Source: Cocos nucifera (lineage: Eukaryota; Streptophyta; Magnoliopsida; Arecales; Arecaceae). From it: 64,000 nucleotides of DNA. The translations under genes were made by a program, and so were the position numbers. Where the stretch lies: the NCBI GenBank assembly GCA_006176705.1, contig QRFJ01000490.1:868001-932000 (forward strand), in the 5' to 3' direction. Below the pieces are notes generated by a model, which was not told the DNA's origin, did no database searches, and worked only from the letters and a program-made list of their open reading frames with translations. Positions 38,151 to 50,786 of this stretch are shown piece by piece. Position 1 is the first letter of the stretch; every line of letters starts with the position of its first letter.

Positions 38151-38335
38151 GAAGATGGATATTCGATATTATTTTGAGTGGCTTTAGTTTAAGTGAAAGT
38201 TGTTGAAAAATGTATCCTAAAGCCAATCATCTAGATTGTAGATGATTAAGCTAAATATAATTTATACTTAAATTTTAATTAAATAAAATTATTATTTTGA
38301 TAATTTCATCATTTATGCATATTCTTATAATGAAC
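37440..38335 (+). repeat. Direct repeat (896 bp), left copy
   Basis: This is base-for-base identical to 50786-51681. It covers the pol end, polypurine tract and first 135 bp of the D 3' LTR, and stops exactly at the N gap. Confidence 0.95.
38181..38200 (+). promoter_or_regulatory. Polypurine tract of D (left copy)
   Basis: AAGTGAAAGT precedes the LTR start TGTTGAAAAATG at 38201. The duplicate is at 51527-51546. Confidence 0.7.
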
Positions 38336-38360
38336 NNNNNNNNNNNNNNNNNNNNNNNNN
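38336..38360. other. Assembly gap, 25 N
   Basis: Exactly 25 undetermined bases. A fixed round size suggests an arbitrary gap inserted by scaffolding or gap-filling software. Confidence 0.99.
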
Positions 38361-38454
38361 TATAATGTTGTCAAGGAATGAGATATAAGACTTGGGGAGC
38401 GAGTTAGTATTGATCTTTCCCAAGCTATTTTGCAAAGAAAGCCAGAGCTTGCTA
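38361..38454. other. Short flank of element F, origin unknown
   Basis: 94 bp between the gap and the LTR start of F. One frame reads RLGERVSIDLSQAILQRKPEL between stops; I do not recognise it, and it is too short to assign. Confidence 0.3.
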
Positions 38455-39917
38455 TGTTAGATACTGTGTGCAAGTAAGCTAGAATTAGTTTGACATTGTA
38501 ATAACTTCTAAGGGTTAAAATTATTAATTTTGACTATAAATAATTAAAAATCGTCATTTTCTATCACATATGTGATTTAGTGTCTGTGATTAACATCTCT
38601 TGAGTTAATTGGTTAATGATGATTTGTATTTTTAAGAGTTGAAAATTTAAGATATGGAATTTTATTTATAACTCATAATTTATCTCTTACGTAGGATCTC
38701 ATGAGATGGGTGATTGATCAAGCAAGGAAGGTCATATCTTTCTTCTTTATGTAGATGGTCTTGAGTCATGTGTGGAGACACTGAAAGCAAGTTATAGAAT
38801 ATCTGTTAGAATGAGGGCACCGAGCGTGACACCTCGAGTAGTCATAAGGAAGTCTTACTTTCTATCGATGATTGACTCGATGTTCAGTGGTGTGTCTGAT
38901 TCTTTGATCTGAGGATGCATCGGACATTACCTTGAGGGTGTATATAGTTTGACTTACACCAGAAGCTCTCGGGTCTCCCAGCTGCATCAGAATTTGAGTG
39001 TATGATTGGCTATTTACCATGTTCATTGTAGAAAATTGGATTGCACCAAGATGGAATCTAATCCCCGAGTGGATGAGGGAGAGCCCTATGTGATATGAGA
39101 ATCAATCCATAAGCCATGGCCATCGGCAAGAGAGTGTGAAATAATAGAAAGATGTTTCCATTTAAGATTCAATCGGCACTTGAATCGAATTGATTAAATA
39201 TATGATTAGAGAAATATGAGTTTGATGAGTCAACTAGCCTAATCTGATCGGGCTCAAGATAGAAATTATCATATAAGTTAGCATACACGGAGAGTTCATT
39301 CAATTTATAGATATGCCACCATATGCTGCTAATGCTACTGATGGATGTTGAACAATTAGAATGAGTTAGATGATCGATCATTCTAAGTTGTTCTTAAATC
39401 AAGAATGATTTGATCCATCGATAAGAAGTTTCGATGATGTCATGATGGAGATCATAAATCATTACCATACAGAAGTAAACCTACTAGATCACAAACTAGA
39501 ATTGATCAAGATATATCACTGACTAACTCAGTTCAATTATTTGAATAAGATTCAATTAGGTTCAAGGAAATGTGCCTTAGACAATGATTGAGCCTACATT
39601 TTCCGTTTCTATCTTGAAAAGTTATCTCGAATGAAGCCAATGAGTTTAGGTTCACTCAGGTACCTTTACCTGGTCTGATAGAAGCTTGTCTAATCAGAAA
39701 AGGGTTGTCTTATTCATGAAGGATTAAATTTGAGACAAACACCATTTTTCGTTACTGCTAATTTTGTATTTAACTTGATCAAATGGACCATTGACCCTTT
39801 GACATTACCATGGTCATGCACTTATATGGAAGCAGATAGGGGTTGTCCCACTGTCTTAGAAATTGAGGAAAAAAGGGGTTGCATGGCCTAGATCGATGGC
39901 GTTGCAACATGGATAGT
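38455..39917 (+). mobile_element. Element F: Copia LTR, 5' portion, interrupted by E
   Basis: It starts TGTTAGATACTGTGTG, like the LTRs of A and G. It aligns with the reverse complement of the E LTR, including GGTGTGTCTG and the GTGGAGACACYGAAA...GAGGGCAC block. It breaks at 39917, where E begins (candidate TSD ATAGT, 39913-39917). Any continuation to the right of E falls in unreliable sequence (48698-49780). Confidence 0.7.
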
Positions 39918-42246
39918 TGAGGAATCTGATTTCCCGCGTCCAGGTTCGTCCAGATCTATTAGATCAAGATATATTTCAAAAAATGTTTCTGATTTATGCA
40001 GATTCTTGATATGTTGTCGAGATCTGATTCTATTATTTTAATAAATAATAAAACAAATAAATTAATAATCAATTTCAATTTACCTGGTTTGGGGTAATCT
40101 ATTATCCTGTTAATGATCTGATATGCAGTGGAAGGTTCTGGATCTTAGCACGCAAGCCGTTGGCCTTCGTACCCTCGGTATCCACTGGGTTTGGATCTGG
40201 AGATCCTCTTCTTCTCTATGTCACACTCCAAAAAATCAGATCTGGATCTGATTTGGAGGTCTTCAAACTCTTTTGAAGATGATCGTCCTTTCTGCAGCAG
40301 CGCCAGCTCTTCTTGCTTTGACGCCTTTCCTTGATCTGAATCGCACCAAACTAGTCCAAAACACCTTTTGGATCGTGGTAGAGCCAAGAGGAAGAAGAGA
40401 CTACTTGAGAAAGCGACGTGAAGCAAAGAGAAGTAGATCAGAATTACGTATGCACGACGGTTGCTCCCCCTACAAATAGGCCGATGAATGACTGAAAGCA
40501 AAGCAGATACTATGAACCCCAAGAGAGCGCTGTGGGGCCTATCTATAGCATTCAAATTAGGGTTGGCAAGGGTCTTATATAGACCTCCTTGTGATCCAAC
40601 TCCTCTTTCCTCTAACAATCACATACCCTTTGTGAAATCAGATCTAAATTGATGGTTGATAGAGACCCCTGGATTCCTCTTAGAGGTGCCTAAGACCAGT
40701 CAACTATCTTAGTAGACACTCCTGATGGAATCCAAAAAGGAGGTGGAGTCCTTGTCCTAACAAGGACTGCCTAGGCGCCTCCTACTTAGGTCACGCCACT
40801 GGCGTGCGCCCTTTCTCCTTGCCAAGTCTGAGCAGGGTGGGCAGCCCCCACAGCTCTCCAATAGTTGCATGACATGTGTCAAAAGTCAAGGTTAAATGTC
40901 AATGTTTAGACCAATCAAGTTAGGACTTTGACAAAGTCAAAGAACAAGAAATGGCAAGGTGACCAAATTGCAGGTAGTCTGTAATAATAAGACAACTATT
41001 CTGACTGGACACTCCAGCAGGACCATATGAGGCTCTGATTGGCACAAACTCTTTGGCTCAGTCAGGATAATTATTTATGATAGTAAAAATGAAGAACGTT
41101 AGTTTCAATCCGATGCTAGCACTATTCCTTGAACCTACATGTAATCTCATTTCAGATCAATTGAACTTAGTTCAGGTTCAGGATTGATGATCACCAGATT
41201 CAAACCCTTGTTTGTGGACCCAGTTAGGTTCACTTCTGATGGTAATGATATTCATGTTATTTATACATTAGAATCATTCGAACTCCTTTTCGATGTGGAT
41301 CAGAATCCTTTGATTCGAACGCTAGATATAGTCGATCATCTTAAATCATTCTAATTGATCCCAAATCCACCGAGTGTACACCTAGCATATATGTTACCCA
41401 TCAGAGCTGATATGCGGAACCTCTTGGCTGCGTACGATGTGATTAATTCTTCTATTCTTGAGCCACGATCAGTTAGGGTTTAAGGTGAACTCGTCAAACC
41501 CCAATATCTCTGTCCTCATATGAATCATTCGATTCGAGTCCAATGTGAAATCTAAATAGAAACTCTTTCTATTATTTCACTATCTACATGCCATGGGCTT
41601 CAAGGACTGTAGATTTCATGATATCATAGGACTATCCTCTCACCGAGGGTAGTAGGATCCCATCTTGGCAATCCAGTTCCTACTAATGAACATGTCACAG
41701 CCAAACATACAACCTCACGGGTTCCATAATGGATAGGAGATATAATGCTGTAGTCCAACTATAACACCTCAAGCGTAACTGCCGATGCATCTAGGTCACA
41801 AAGAACCAGACACACAACATGCAGCATCGAGTCATCATTGACGGAAAGTGACTTCCTAATGACTACTCGAGTGGTCCTGCTCAGTGCCCTCATTCTCTAA
41901 CGAGTACCTATTACTCTGTTTCGGTGTCTCCACTACCAGTAGACTCAGACTCATCTACTAAAGAGAACCGTGTACACAACTCCGGAACACACCATCCTAT
42001 GGTATGATCCATATGTCGGGCAGCTGTTTATGATTTAATAATGATATTCAATGTTCTTAAATTTACAACTTTCTTGAAAATATGGAATTATCCTTACATT
42101 AACTAAGATATCAGACACTAAATACACATGTGTTGGATGAAAAAATCCATTCATATTAATATATAGTCAAAATATAATTTCCCCCTTAGAAGCTTATTAA
42201 CAAGCGTCAGCCAATTCTGCGCTTCTAGGGCAATCATATCTTAACA
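39918..42246 (-). mobile_element. Element E: 3' LTR (2,329 bp)
   Basis: On the minus strand it runs from TGTTAAGATATGATTGCC next to a purine tract (ACAAGTGGGAGT) to ...CAGATTCCTCA. A decayed second copy is recognisable at about 46872-48697. A chance open frame of 157 codons (40145-40618, minus) lies inside the LTR and has no family resemblance. Confidence 0.8.
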
Positions 42247-42262
42247 ACTCCCACTTGTCCTA
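42247..42262 (-). promoter_or_regulatory. Polypurine tract of E
   Basis: The minus strand reads GGACAAGTGGGAGT directly before the LTR start. Confidence 0.8.
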
Positions 42263-43080
42263 AAAGCCCAATTGGCTACAAGTCTAAAGATCCCATCCTC
42301 AAAGTGGCTTCGATTCTTCTGCGGCCCAACAGCTTTGTAAGTGGGTCTGCACATTATCTGTATGGAGATTGACTCTCTTGACCCTCAACGTCATATCTTT
42401 CTGAAGGTAATCGCGGGTGAGATGTTATCGCCGGCTCAGTGCTTGGACTTCTAGTGGACTCGCTCCTTAGCAAGGTCTGTATTGGGCCATTGTTGTCCGC
42501 AGTAAAGAGGAATGGCAATTCTGATGGCACCTCAATTCTGCCAGCAATTTCCTTGTAGCCAGAATGCTTTCTTTGCAGGCCCTATGCAGCTATATTATTC
42601 TGCTTCATGTGGAATCTGCTATCACAGTTTTTGCTTGGGAACTCTTCCAGCTGAACAGCATCCACCATTGCACACAAACCAGACCAAGAGTCGACTTTCG
42701 ATCATCTATATCGGACATGAGATCAGTCTGTGTATCCGTGAACTTGAGTCGTTACCAGACCCAACATATCTTAGTTTTCTTCAAGTATTGGAAGGATAAT
42801 TTCACAGGAAGGTTCGTGTCTTCACCTTGATTTGAACTGATATCTGTCTTGACATAAGCAGGGATATCAAGGTCGTGCTGTACATAGCAATGGATAATGA
42901 GGCTCCCTATTGCAGAAGATTAGGATCTTGCTCATGCATTCCTATTCCCTCCACGTGTGCTGGGGCACATCTCTGGAAAGATGTAATACATGTCCCTGAA
43001 GGGTATTTAACTTCCTTAGAGTTCCATACTAAACTGTTTAGACCTGTTTTAATGTACTTTTTGTGAAAGTCCTAGCATTA
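42263..43080 (-). pseudogene. Element E RNase H / RT end (pol fragment)
   Basis: The minus strand encodes a Copia pol C-terminus ending close to the polypurine tract (frames reading FTKAVGPQKNRSHFEDGIFRL and similar). RNase H residues follow, broken by frequent single-base shifts. It resembles element A's RNase H more than that of B, C, D and H. To the right the match fades into C-poor sequence. Confidence 0.65.
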
Positions 43081-46000
43081 TCGGTTACTCTATTAGACCC
43101 CTTAATCTAGAATAAAGGATGTTAGCTAGTTATGGAGAATTCTAGAAACATTGACTGATTAACATGGGAATATCTATTAAGGAGATGTAATAAATACTGA
43201 GAGAAACAGGTCATATTTAAAACAATGGTTCCTCTTCTTTCATGTATGAAACAAATTTGTAATCAGTTGAATAGAGGTGTCAGTCGAGATGACTTGTTTA
43301 AGTATATATGGATTGAGCTTGAACTTTGTTTGATAGTAACTGGTGTGAAATAGGTGTTTCCCATATAGATATCCTTTAAGATAATTTAGAATGCCGTTAC
43401 GTGATTTGTATTTCATAATAAATAGGTGAATAGGCAAGAATTGGGATGATGTTTAGATTAGTACCGGGAAAGGGTATCTATATATGCTGGTTGATACAAT
43501 ATAATACTTTTAAAGTCTAGTTGAATGTTAATTTCTGCAATCTCTTTAAATTAACAATAATATAACTTTTGGTGGATCAAAGTCAGAATTGTTTGAGTGA
43601 TGAGTAATTTGTACTTCCATGTCAAGATTTTTGGTGATATCCTTGAATATTCTGTTGTAGGTTTGTTCATTTTTATTTTACCTATGAAGAAACCATTTCT
43701 AGATTTGAAATAATTAAGAGTACTTTAGGGGGAGTTTAAACTCTTTGACAATTAAGTGTGGAGGATACGTATTCTGTTGTGACTGATTACCTTTTTAGTG
43801 TTTTGTGGGACTTTCTCATAAGTTAAATCGTGACTTTAGCATATCTTGAATAAATTTTTTCTTTAAAAATATGGCATGTGATCAAATATTGGTGTTTTCC
43901 TGAATGTAGAAATTATAGTATTTAAGATTTTAGATATCTATGATAGTATAAAGGATAAAATTAAACTATGTCACTTGTTGTCGTTTGACATAGGGAAACA
44001 ATTTTGTAATGACTGATTATGGTTTCCTTACGTGAAATGCATGAGTGTGTATAACAGATTTTAGAGAATATTCGAGTAAAAGATTGAATTAATAATAATG
44101 TAAAGAAAATTGCGAGTCTGTGAAAGTTCTCATAATAGGAGTGAAGAATAATAGTGAGATATTTTTTTTTAAGTGAGTTGATGTGTTCTGGTGGAGATAA
44201 GAGATATGATTTCTTAAATTGTCTAGACTTCAGCTAATATCATTTATCTGATGAAGATAAGGATTTTCAGTTTGTTATTTTATTAAGTGTGATTTTGAAT
44301 TTCAAAGTTCAGATGTGTTCATAAGATAATTAAGTATGAAGATATCTGGTAAAGATATGAGTTAGACAAATTGTCTAGTGGAAATCGAATGAGGTTCAGA
44401 ATATATATGTATAGGAAGGAATCTGTGGCTTATGTAAAAAGCGAGTTAGTCATTTGTTGAAGAAAGATTCAAAGTCGGATTATGACTAAATGTAATAGAC
44501 TCAAATTTTAATTTGTAATTATCTTCTGTATATATAAGTCCTAGTGCATAGATATCTGTCATTTGATATCTTTTAGGTCATTTGAATTCAGTTTGTGAAT
44601 AATGAGATATCAGAACATTCTTACTTGTTATTAGGGTGAGGGTAAGTCGGCGGACAGTTTCGTTAATGGATAATTTTATGATAGACTTCTTCTTCCGTTC
44701 TGTTTCTTCTTCTTTGACTTTATTTTGTTTTTCGGATTTTTTCTTTATAAGACCTTTTTTGGAAAGGAAGTGTTATTAAAGAATGAGTTTTAAGATTTCA
44801 TAGGAAAGCTAGTGGTAACAGATATTATATGGAAGGAATTTTGAAAGTTTAATTGATGTGGTAATTCATGGAATGAATTTGAAGATAGTAGGATGCAGAA
44901 TAAGTTGTGTCCTGAAATCTAAGCTTAATATAAGAGTTTATTTATGTTTGATATTGTCCAGAAGTGATGCTGGATTGACTGATAGATTTAGTTACAAAAG
45001 TTTTTGTGATTGATATTTGGCGTGACTGTTAAACATATCTGAGGTGAGAAATTTGCGGGAGTGATATCCTTATGTGGCTGGAGTATAGAATGAGAAAATG
45101 TAGTATCCTGGTTATTGTCTTGTAATCATTTTTCAGAAGCTTCTGATTTATGATGAGTAGAGTGAGTGAAGTGGGTAGGGTCTATGTAAAAATATGTTAA
45201 CTTTTAACAAAAAATTTTGAGTTTTTGAAGAATCTTTATAATTAGGGTATAGTTAGTGTGCGTGTTAGAATAGTGTAGTGGTTGGACGCAGACTATTGTT
45301 CTGTAGAGAGTAAGTTTAGTTAGTATGTATAATTTTGAACTTGAAATTGTTAGTAATTTTTTATTTTTAAAAAATTAGTATATCTCTTGAAATTTCTGTA
45401 GAGATGGAAAAATTTGGGGGATTGGATGATTCCGGTGGCGTGGGTTAAAATTGATTATTCATATAAATTATTGGTGATGGGTAGAATGATGTGAAAATTT
45501 GTTACCAATGAATCTTTACTATGGTGAAAACCTTGGTCTTAATTCATGAATTAGATGGAATAATTATACTTTATTAAGTAGAAATTGATAGATGAGTTAA
45601 TTGGGTTTAGTATGGATATTTAGAATATTAGAATAGCATAATGTATAGACATGGTTGTTGGTGAATGAGACTGATGCAGAAAAATAGGGGGAATGGAGTA
45701 AATGGTGGAGAGTGGACTAATCTTTAGGGAAGAATGATTCAGGTCCTCATTAAAAGATTGGTTTATTCATAAAAATTAGACTAACCATAGTGGATGGTGT
45801 AGCTGGATTAGTTGAATAAGATAAATGTAACAGATATGAGGTAAGTAGAAGGGGAAGGAATATGTTATGACAATAGAACGATCTAGGCTCCGACGTAGTT
45901 CATTAAAATGCTAGTCGTTGTGTCAAACCTTACTTAGACCTAAATTGTTGAGGCAGAACAATTGGGTTAGCCTAAATAGGATTAATTGAGTTAATTAGTT

Positions 46001-46871
46001 TGTATCCCGTGACTGATCTTGAAGACTTAATTATTAGGCTGGTTCAATTTACAGCATGTTGATCTAAAATCGTTATTGGTTGATGAACGTTAGATAATTT
46101 GAGTAGAAGGAAATCAGAATATGTCCTTAGATCCTGAAATTTATTTAGATAATTAATATATTAAACTTAATTTTATTAAAGTTGGAGTGGTATTAAAAAT
46201 ATGCGCATAATAAATACCCATAGGGTTTCAGATCCTAAGGTTTTGAAAAGTAAGTTTTGGGTTTTGGATTAGAGAACAGGATAAGTCTAAACAATGAATG
46301 GGAAAGAGAGTTCAATTTTTTCTTATGAGAGAAGATAGGATAATAGAAAGTGTAAAATCTAAAAAAGTCTTATAGATCTATATATTAATATCATATATAA
46401 ATTTAGATCTATCAAGCATATTTGATACACTGTAAGTATAATTTGGCAATGTTTTAGATTTAAAATTAATAACTAAATAATCTAAAAAATTAATTTAAAT
46501 TGAATCTAATAAAATAGAATTCACTAATATAACAATTATGTAGAACTATCTAAATTATAGCATGTCACTTAATTATCAATATGATATTTCAAAATAAATT
46601 TTTTATTTCTGCTTATATGTTATCTATAAATATATCTTTTAATATCAATAAATAGTTAAATACAGAAGATTAAAATATGATTTATAGATTAATTAAAAGA
46701 ATAAACTATTTACTAAATATTTATTCTAAACTAGTATGGATTTTATGTTTAGATTAAAATCATTTGAATTTAATTTTTTCTGATTTAGATCTGATAATAT
46801 CACTGTGAATCTGAAATATTCATTTTTAATTAACAATAAAATTAAAAGAATTAAAAATTAGAACTGTCTAG
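43081..46871 (-). other. Element E interior, C-depleted and unreadable
   Basis: By position this should hold the E gag-pol on the minus strand, but no domain can be read in any frame. The + strand is very poor in C (2 C against 15 G in 45601-45660), the opposite of the C-rich + strand seen in minus-oriented element C (16 C against 9 G in 21241-21300). I regard the base calls here as unreliable. A degraded primer-site complement may lie near 46862-46873. Confidence 0.5.
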
Positions 46872-48697
46872 ATACATGAAGGAATCTGATTTCTGGTAGT
46901 TCGTAGATCTGATTAGATCAAGAGATATATTTCAAAATTTTTTTGATCTTACAGCATCCTTGATATGTCAGATCGATTCTTATTATTTATAATAAATAAA
47001 ATAAAACAAGATAAGATTAAATAAATTCAATTATGATTTGGGTATTATGACTGTAGCATGTTGATTGCAGTGAAGTTCTGGTCTTAGAGAAGGTGTTATG
47101 GTATCACTTGGTTGGATTTGGAGATTTTTTTTATAATTAAAATAATCTGGATCGATTGGAGATTTAAAATTTAGATTGGTTTCTTCGTAGCACGAGCTTT
47201 TGTCTTTGATCGTTTTTTGATCATTAAAAAAACTAAGTAAAATTTTAGAGTGGAAACCAGGGGAAGAGACCTACTGGATGGAGAAGGATGGGGGAGAAGA
47301 GTTGGGGTACTCTAATAAGATTCTAGAATTCAGGGTGGGAGTGGTTTTATTATTAGAATCTTCCGTGAATAATTGTGGTTACAGAAATACTATTGGGGAA
47401 ATAGATTAAATTTGATTGTTGAATAGAGATTGGATTCTATTAGAGCGATAAGAAGAATAAGTCTTAGTAGAACTTGATTGGAGAATCAAAAAGTCAGTGA
47501 AAGTTTGATCCCAACAAGGGACTAGGGTTATTAGTACATCTGGAGGTTTTAGTTGAGGGGAAAGAGGTTAAATAGTGAATACATGTTAAAGAAAGGGTGA
47601 TATGGTTAATTTCGGAACGGTAAGAGAATTTTACAAAAAGACAATAGATGAGTGAAAATTGGGTACGGAATGTTACAAATAAGAAAATATTTGACCTTGG
47701 ACAATAGTCAGAATATTGAGCTCTGAATTGATGATAAATTTTGGGTAGTAGTGGATAAATTTTTTAGATTAAAAGAGACTGTAGGTTCAATGAGTGCTAG
47801 CATTTTTAAATAATTTGAATATATCCAGTTAATTTAACTAGATCAGGTTAATTGATATACTGATTAATTATTTAGTCAATGAAGTAAGTTGAGTTCTGTT
47901 GGTAATGGATATTGATGTACTATATAATATAAATTTTGATGATCAGAATTTCTTTGATGTAATATAGAATGAGATCATAAAATGTTATTTAAATTGATGA
48001 AAAAAACAGTGAATAGAGTATATGGTCGTGAAAAAGTGACGAACTTTGGTTGAGTACTGTGTTATTTAAATTTTTCCTATTTGACGGGATCGGTTTAGTT
48101 AGGGATGTAAAATTAGTTTGTTATGATAATATTGATTTTGAGTACTGTTAAAATCTAAATCGAAATCTTTTATTATTTATTTGAATTGGATGGGTGACTT
48201 ATTTATGATAACTATAGGTATTTAAGAGTAGTAAGATAATTTGATGCAATATAGTTCTAAAGAACCATTCAGAATAATAGGGTTCATATGTAGCGAATGA
48301 GTAATGTTGTAGTAAATTAATAGGTGAACGTGGATGACTCTAAGGTAAAGACAGACAATACATGAGCATGAGTAGTATTGCAGAAGAAGGTTGACTTTAA
48401 TGAACTGCGGTGTAGAGTATTGTATTAAGTACATTACTTGTTAGTTGTAGACTAAGACTATTAAAAGAGAAGATCGAAATGGATATTGATTGGTGATGAT
48501 TTGGTGGGAGGTTTGATAATATGAATTTCATGTATTCAAAATTTTAACTCTTGAAAATATGATTATTTACATTTTAATAAAGATGATAAGAATTATTACA
48601 TGTGTGATAGAAATAAATTATTAATTATGTAAAATAAATTTTTAATAGAAGTGATTACAAGTGTCAGCATTCTGGTTCATAGGGAATATATCTAAAA
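46872..48697 (-). mobile_element. Element E: 5' LTR, degraded or noisy copy
   Basis: It starts GGAATCTGATTTC like the left LTR. Its order of blocks can be followed to about 48697 (GGGAATATATCT, matching GGGCAATCATATCT). It is about 500 bp shorter, and runs of C in the left copy are missing or read as T. ATACT just after it may be the TSD partner of ATAGT. Confidence 0.55.
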
Positions 48698-49780
48698 AAT
48701 ACTGTGATGCTTGGAGTATAAATGGAAGGTTGCTGTTGGATTCAATGGTGATTATTAATCTGTTGAATATTAGGTGATTAGGATGAATAATGGGTTTCCA
48801 TAAATCAAATTTGATTTGATTTGAATGACAGTATACGTATTGCTGGGTGATGCAGAACTGAATGCAGAGTTATTTATGATGTTAGCATATTAATTATCTC
48901 AGAAAATGATTATTTAAAAATGGTTTTTTCATAAGGAAGTTGGCGGAATAGATTAGTGTGTATGAAAAAGGCTGTAGAAAAAGTGAAGAAGGAGAGAATT
49001 ATGATGAGATTGCGGTATTCAAAGATAGTATTGAAGATCTCAATTTAGTATTTGAAGGAAAAAGAAAAGAGAATGAGAAGATCTTAAATAATTGAGGATA
49101 TAGTAGAGGATGATTGCTGTGGCTAATAAGAATAAGCTTTAGGATTCAATGAGTAATATAGAATTATAGATAAAGTAAAATTAATTTTAGAATTAATTTT
49201 TATTTTTTAGATATTAGATTATAAATTGATTAGAAAAAGTGTTGGTTAATCCCTAGATTGTGGAGAAAAATTTTTGAATAATGTTTTGAATCAATAATTA
49301 AAGAAATTAAATTGAATAATAGGATATTTAATTCGTATAGGGGTTCTTAATAAATTCTTTTGATTATTTTGTTATTAAGTGAATTTAGATATTAATTTGA
49401 GTGATTATTATTATTTATATATTTTAGATTAATTTGAACATAAGTACTAGGAATATGTTTATGTTGTTAGTTTGATATTTTTTATTTGATTATATTTTTT
49501 AGCTTTTTTATTTGTATGCTATATGTTTTTAAATTTAATATATTTATTAATTATTGAGGAATTGTGTTGTGTTTAGAATATTGCTAAGATGTTCTGATGG
49601 TCTAGAATTAATTTATTTGATTTTGATTTTTTTATGTTAAGATGATATGGATTTTATTGTAGATGCTGATATATATTGGCTAATATTTATTTTATGATGA
49701 TTGATTTTATGAGATATGTTAGTCTATTTGTTTGTAGCATAGGTCTGTAATTTTTAAATAGGTTTTTGTGTTGTGCGTCT
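48698..49780. other. C-depleted sequence, unassigned
   Basis: Very AT-rich and poor in C, with no readable domain. By position it may be the continuation of element F. It includes CAGTATACGTATTGCT at 48829-48844 (see findings). Confidence 0.4.
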
Positions 49781-49881
49781 CACTCCAGAGGCACTGCACG
49801 CGGTCGTGCACGCAATATACTCTCCGTTTTGCTCCTCTGCCCGCCCCGCCAAGGCCAATACATCTTGGTCAAAAACCATAG
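49781..49881. other. Short GC-rich island at a sequence-quality junction
   Basis: About 100 bp including GCACGCGGTCGTGCACGC and CTGCCCGCCCCGCC stand between C-depleted sequence and normal LTR sequence. I do not recognise it. Confidence 0.5.
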
Positions 49882-50786
49882 ATTGAATTAAATTTAATTA
49901 GACTTTATCAATTCCTCATCGCTCAATCAAATTGAGCTAATTAGCAATCTAATTGCTAATTAATCCTCAATAATAATTGAGTCCTAATCTAGTGGAACCC
50001 TTTGATCAACCACCAGATCTAGGTAGGAACTTCTATTGTGTATGACTCCATAGTTCGAATCCTAAGCCAGTAGCACAGAAACTAATTTTTTGTACCAATC
50101 AATATGGCCATCTGCAATGGTATCCGATATTTAGATAGTATAAAAATCATAATGCAACATCGACAAACACTGTGGCAAATGGTTATCGTATAATTCATCC
50201 CCTTGACCATGATGCTTATAGGATGATCTAGGATTAACTATAAATCCTAAAAATTCATCCATATTGTATTTCAAATTCAGCATCCATCATATGGACTATC
50301 CCGATCGAGGATTTGCTAATTAATAATATAGTGATGCACTTACTCCAACACTTGGAGGGTCAATTCATCTTGACTCATGCACCGATAGCTAAGTACTTGA
50401 CTGCACCAAGTAGCCTTCCATCACTGAATTAAAAATTCAGATAGTCCTGTACCTTAGTATAGTGAGTTGCTTGTAAGTCATCGTGGTGATCTCTATGCTA
50501 AGGAATACATATGCCATATCCTTCTCTTGCAATCTTGGCAGAAGAGAGCTCCATAGTTGGGTCATGATTAGTGAAATGTACCCTACATTTCACCTGCATG
50601 CATAACAGCATCACCATGCTTCCTTGATTAAGAGGACAACAACACTTATGGCACACAATAACCTACTTTTGATTAACATTATCATCCTAGGTAACAACGA
50701 ATCATTTAGTCTGCGATCAATTTAAGGACTACACGATAAATCATTCTTTGCCGAATCTAATAGCCTAAGGATTTCATCACAAAGAG
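49882..50786 (-). repeat. Inverted, indel-rich copy of part of the D 3' LTR
   Basis: This is the reverse complement of 51681-52594. It shares that copy's private differences from the D 5' LTR. The mismatches are nearly all single-base gaps (905 against 914 bases). It joins directly to the duplicate segment at 50786. Confidence 0.85.

Noticed and set aside
38361..38477. Exon-like stretch (IDLSQAILQRKPEL) followed by GTAAGC
   Set aside because: The GTAAGC lies inside the LTR of F, which starts at 38455. The frame also has an upstream stop and only about 25 codons, too little to call a gene.
40145..40618. 157-codon open frame on the minus strand, the longest in the window
   Set aside because: It lies wholly inside the E LTR and shows no domain or conserved motif.
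43081..49780. APOBEC-like hypermutation of a retroelement cDNA
   Set aside because: The strand sense would fit, but the zone passes the right end of E, starts mid-element, comes with many deletions and sits in a suspect assembly block. Plants are not known to have this defence.
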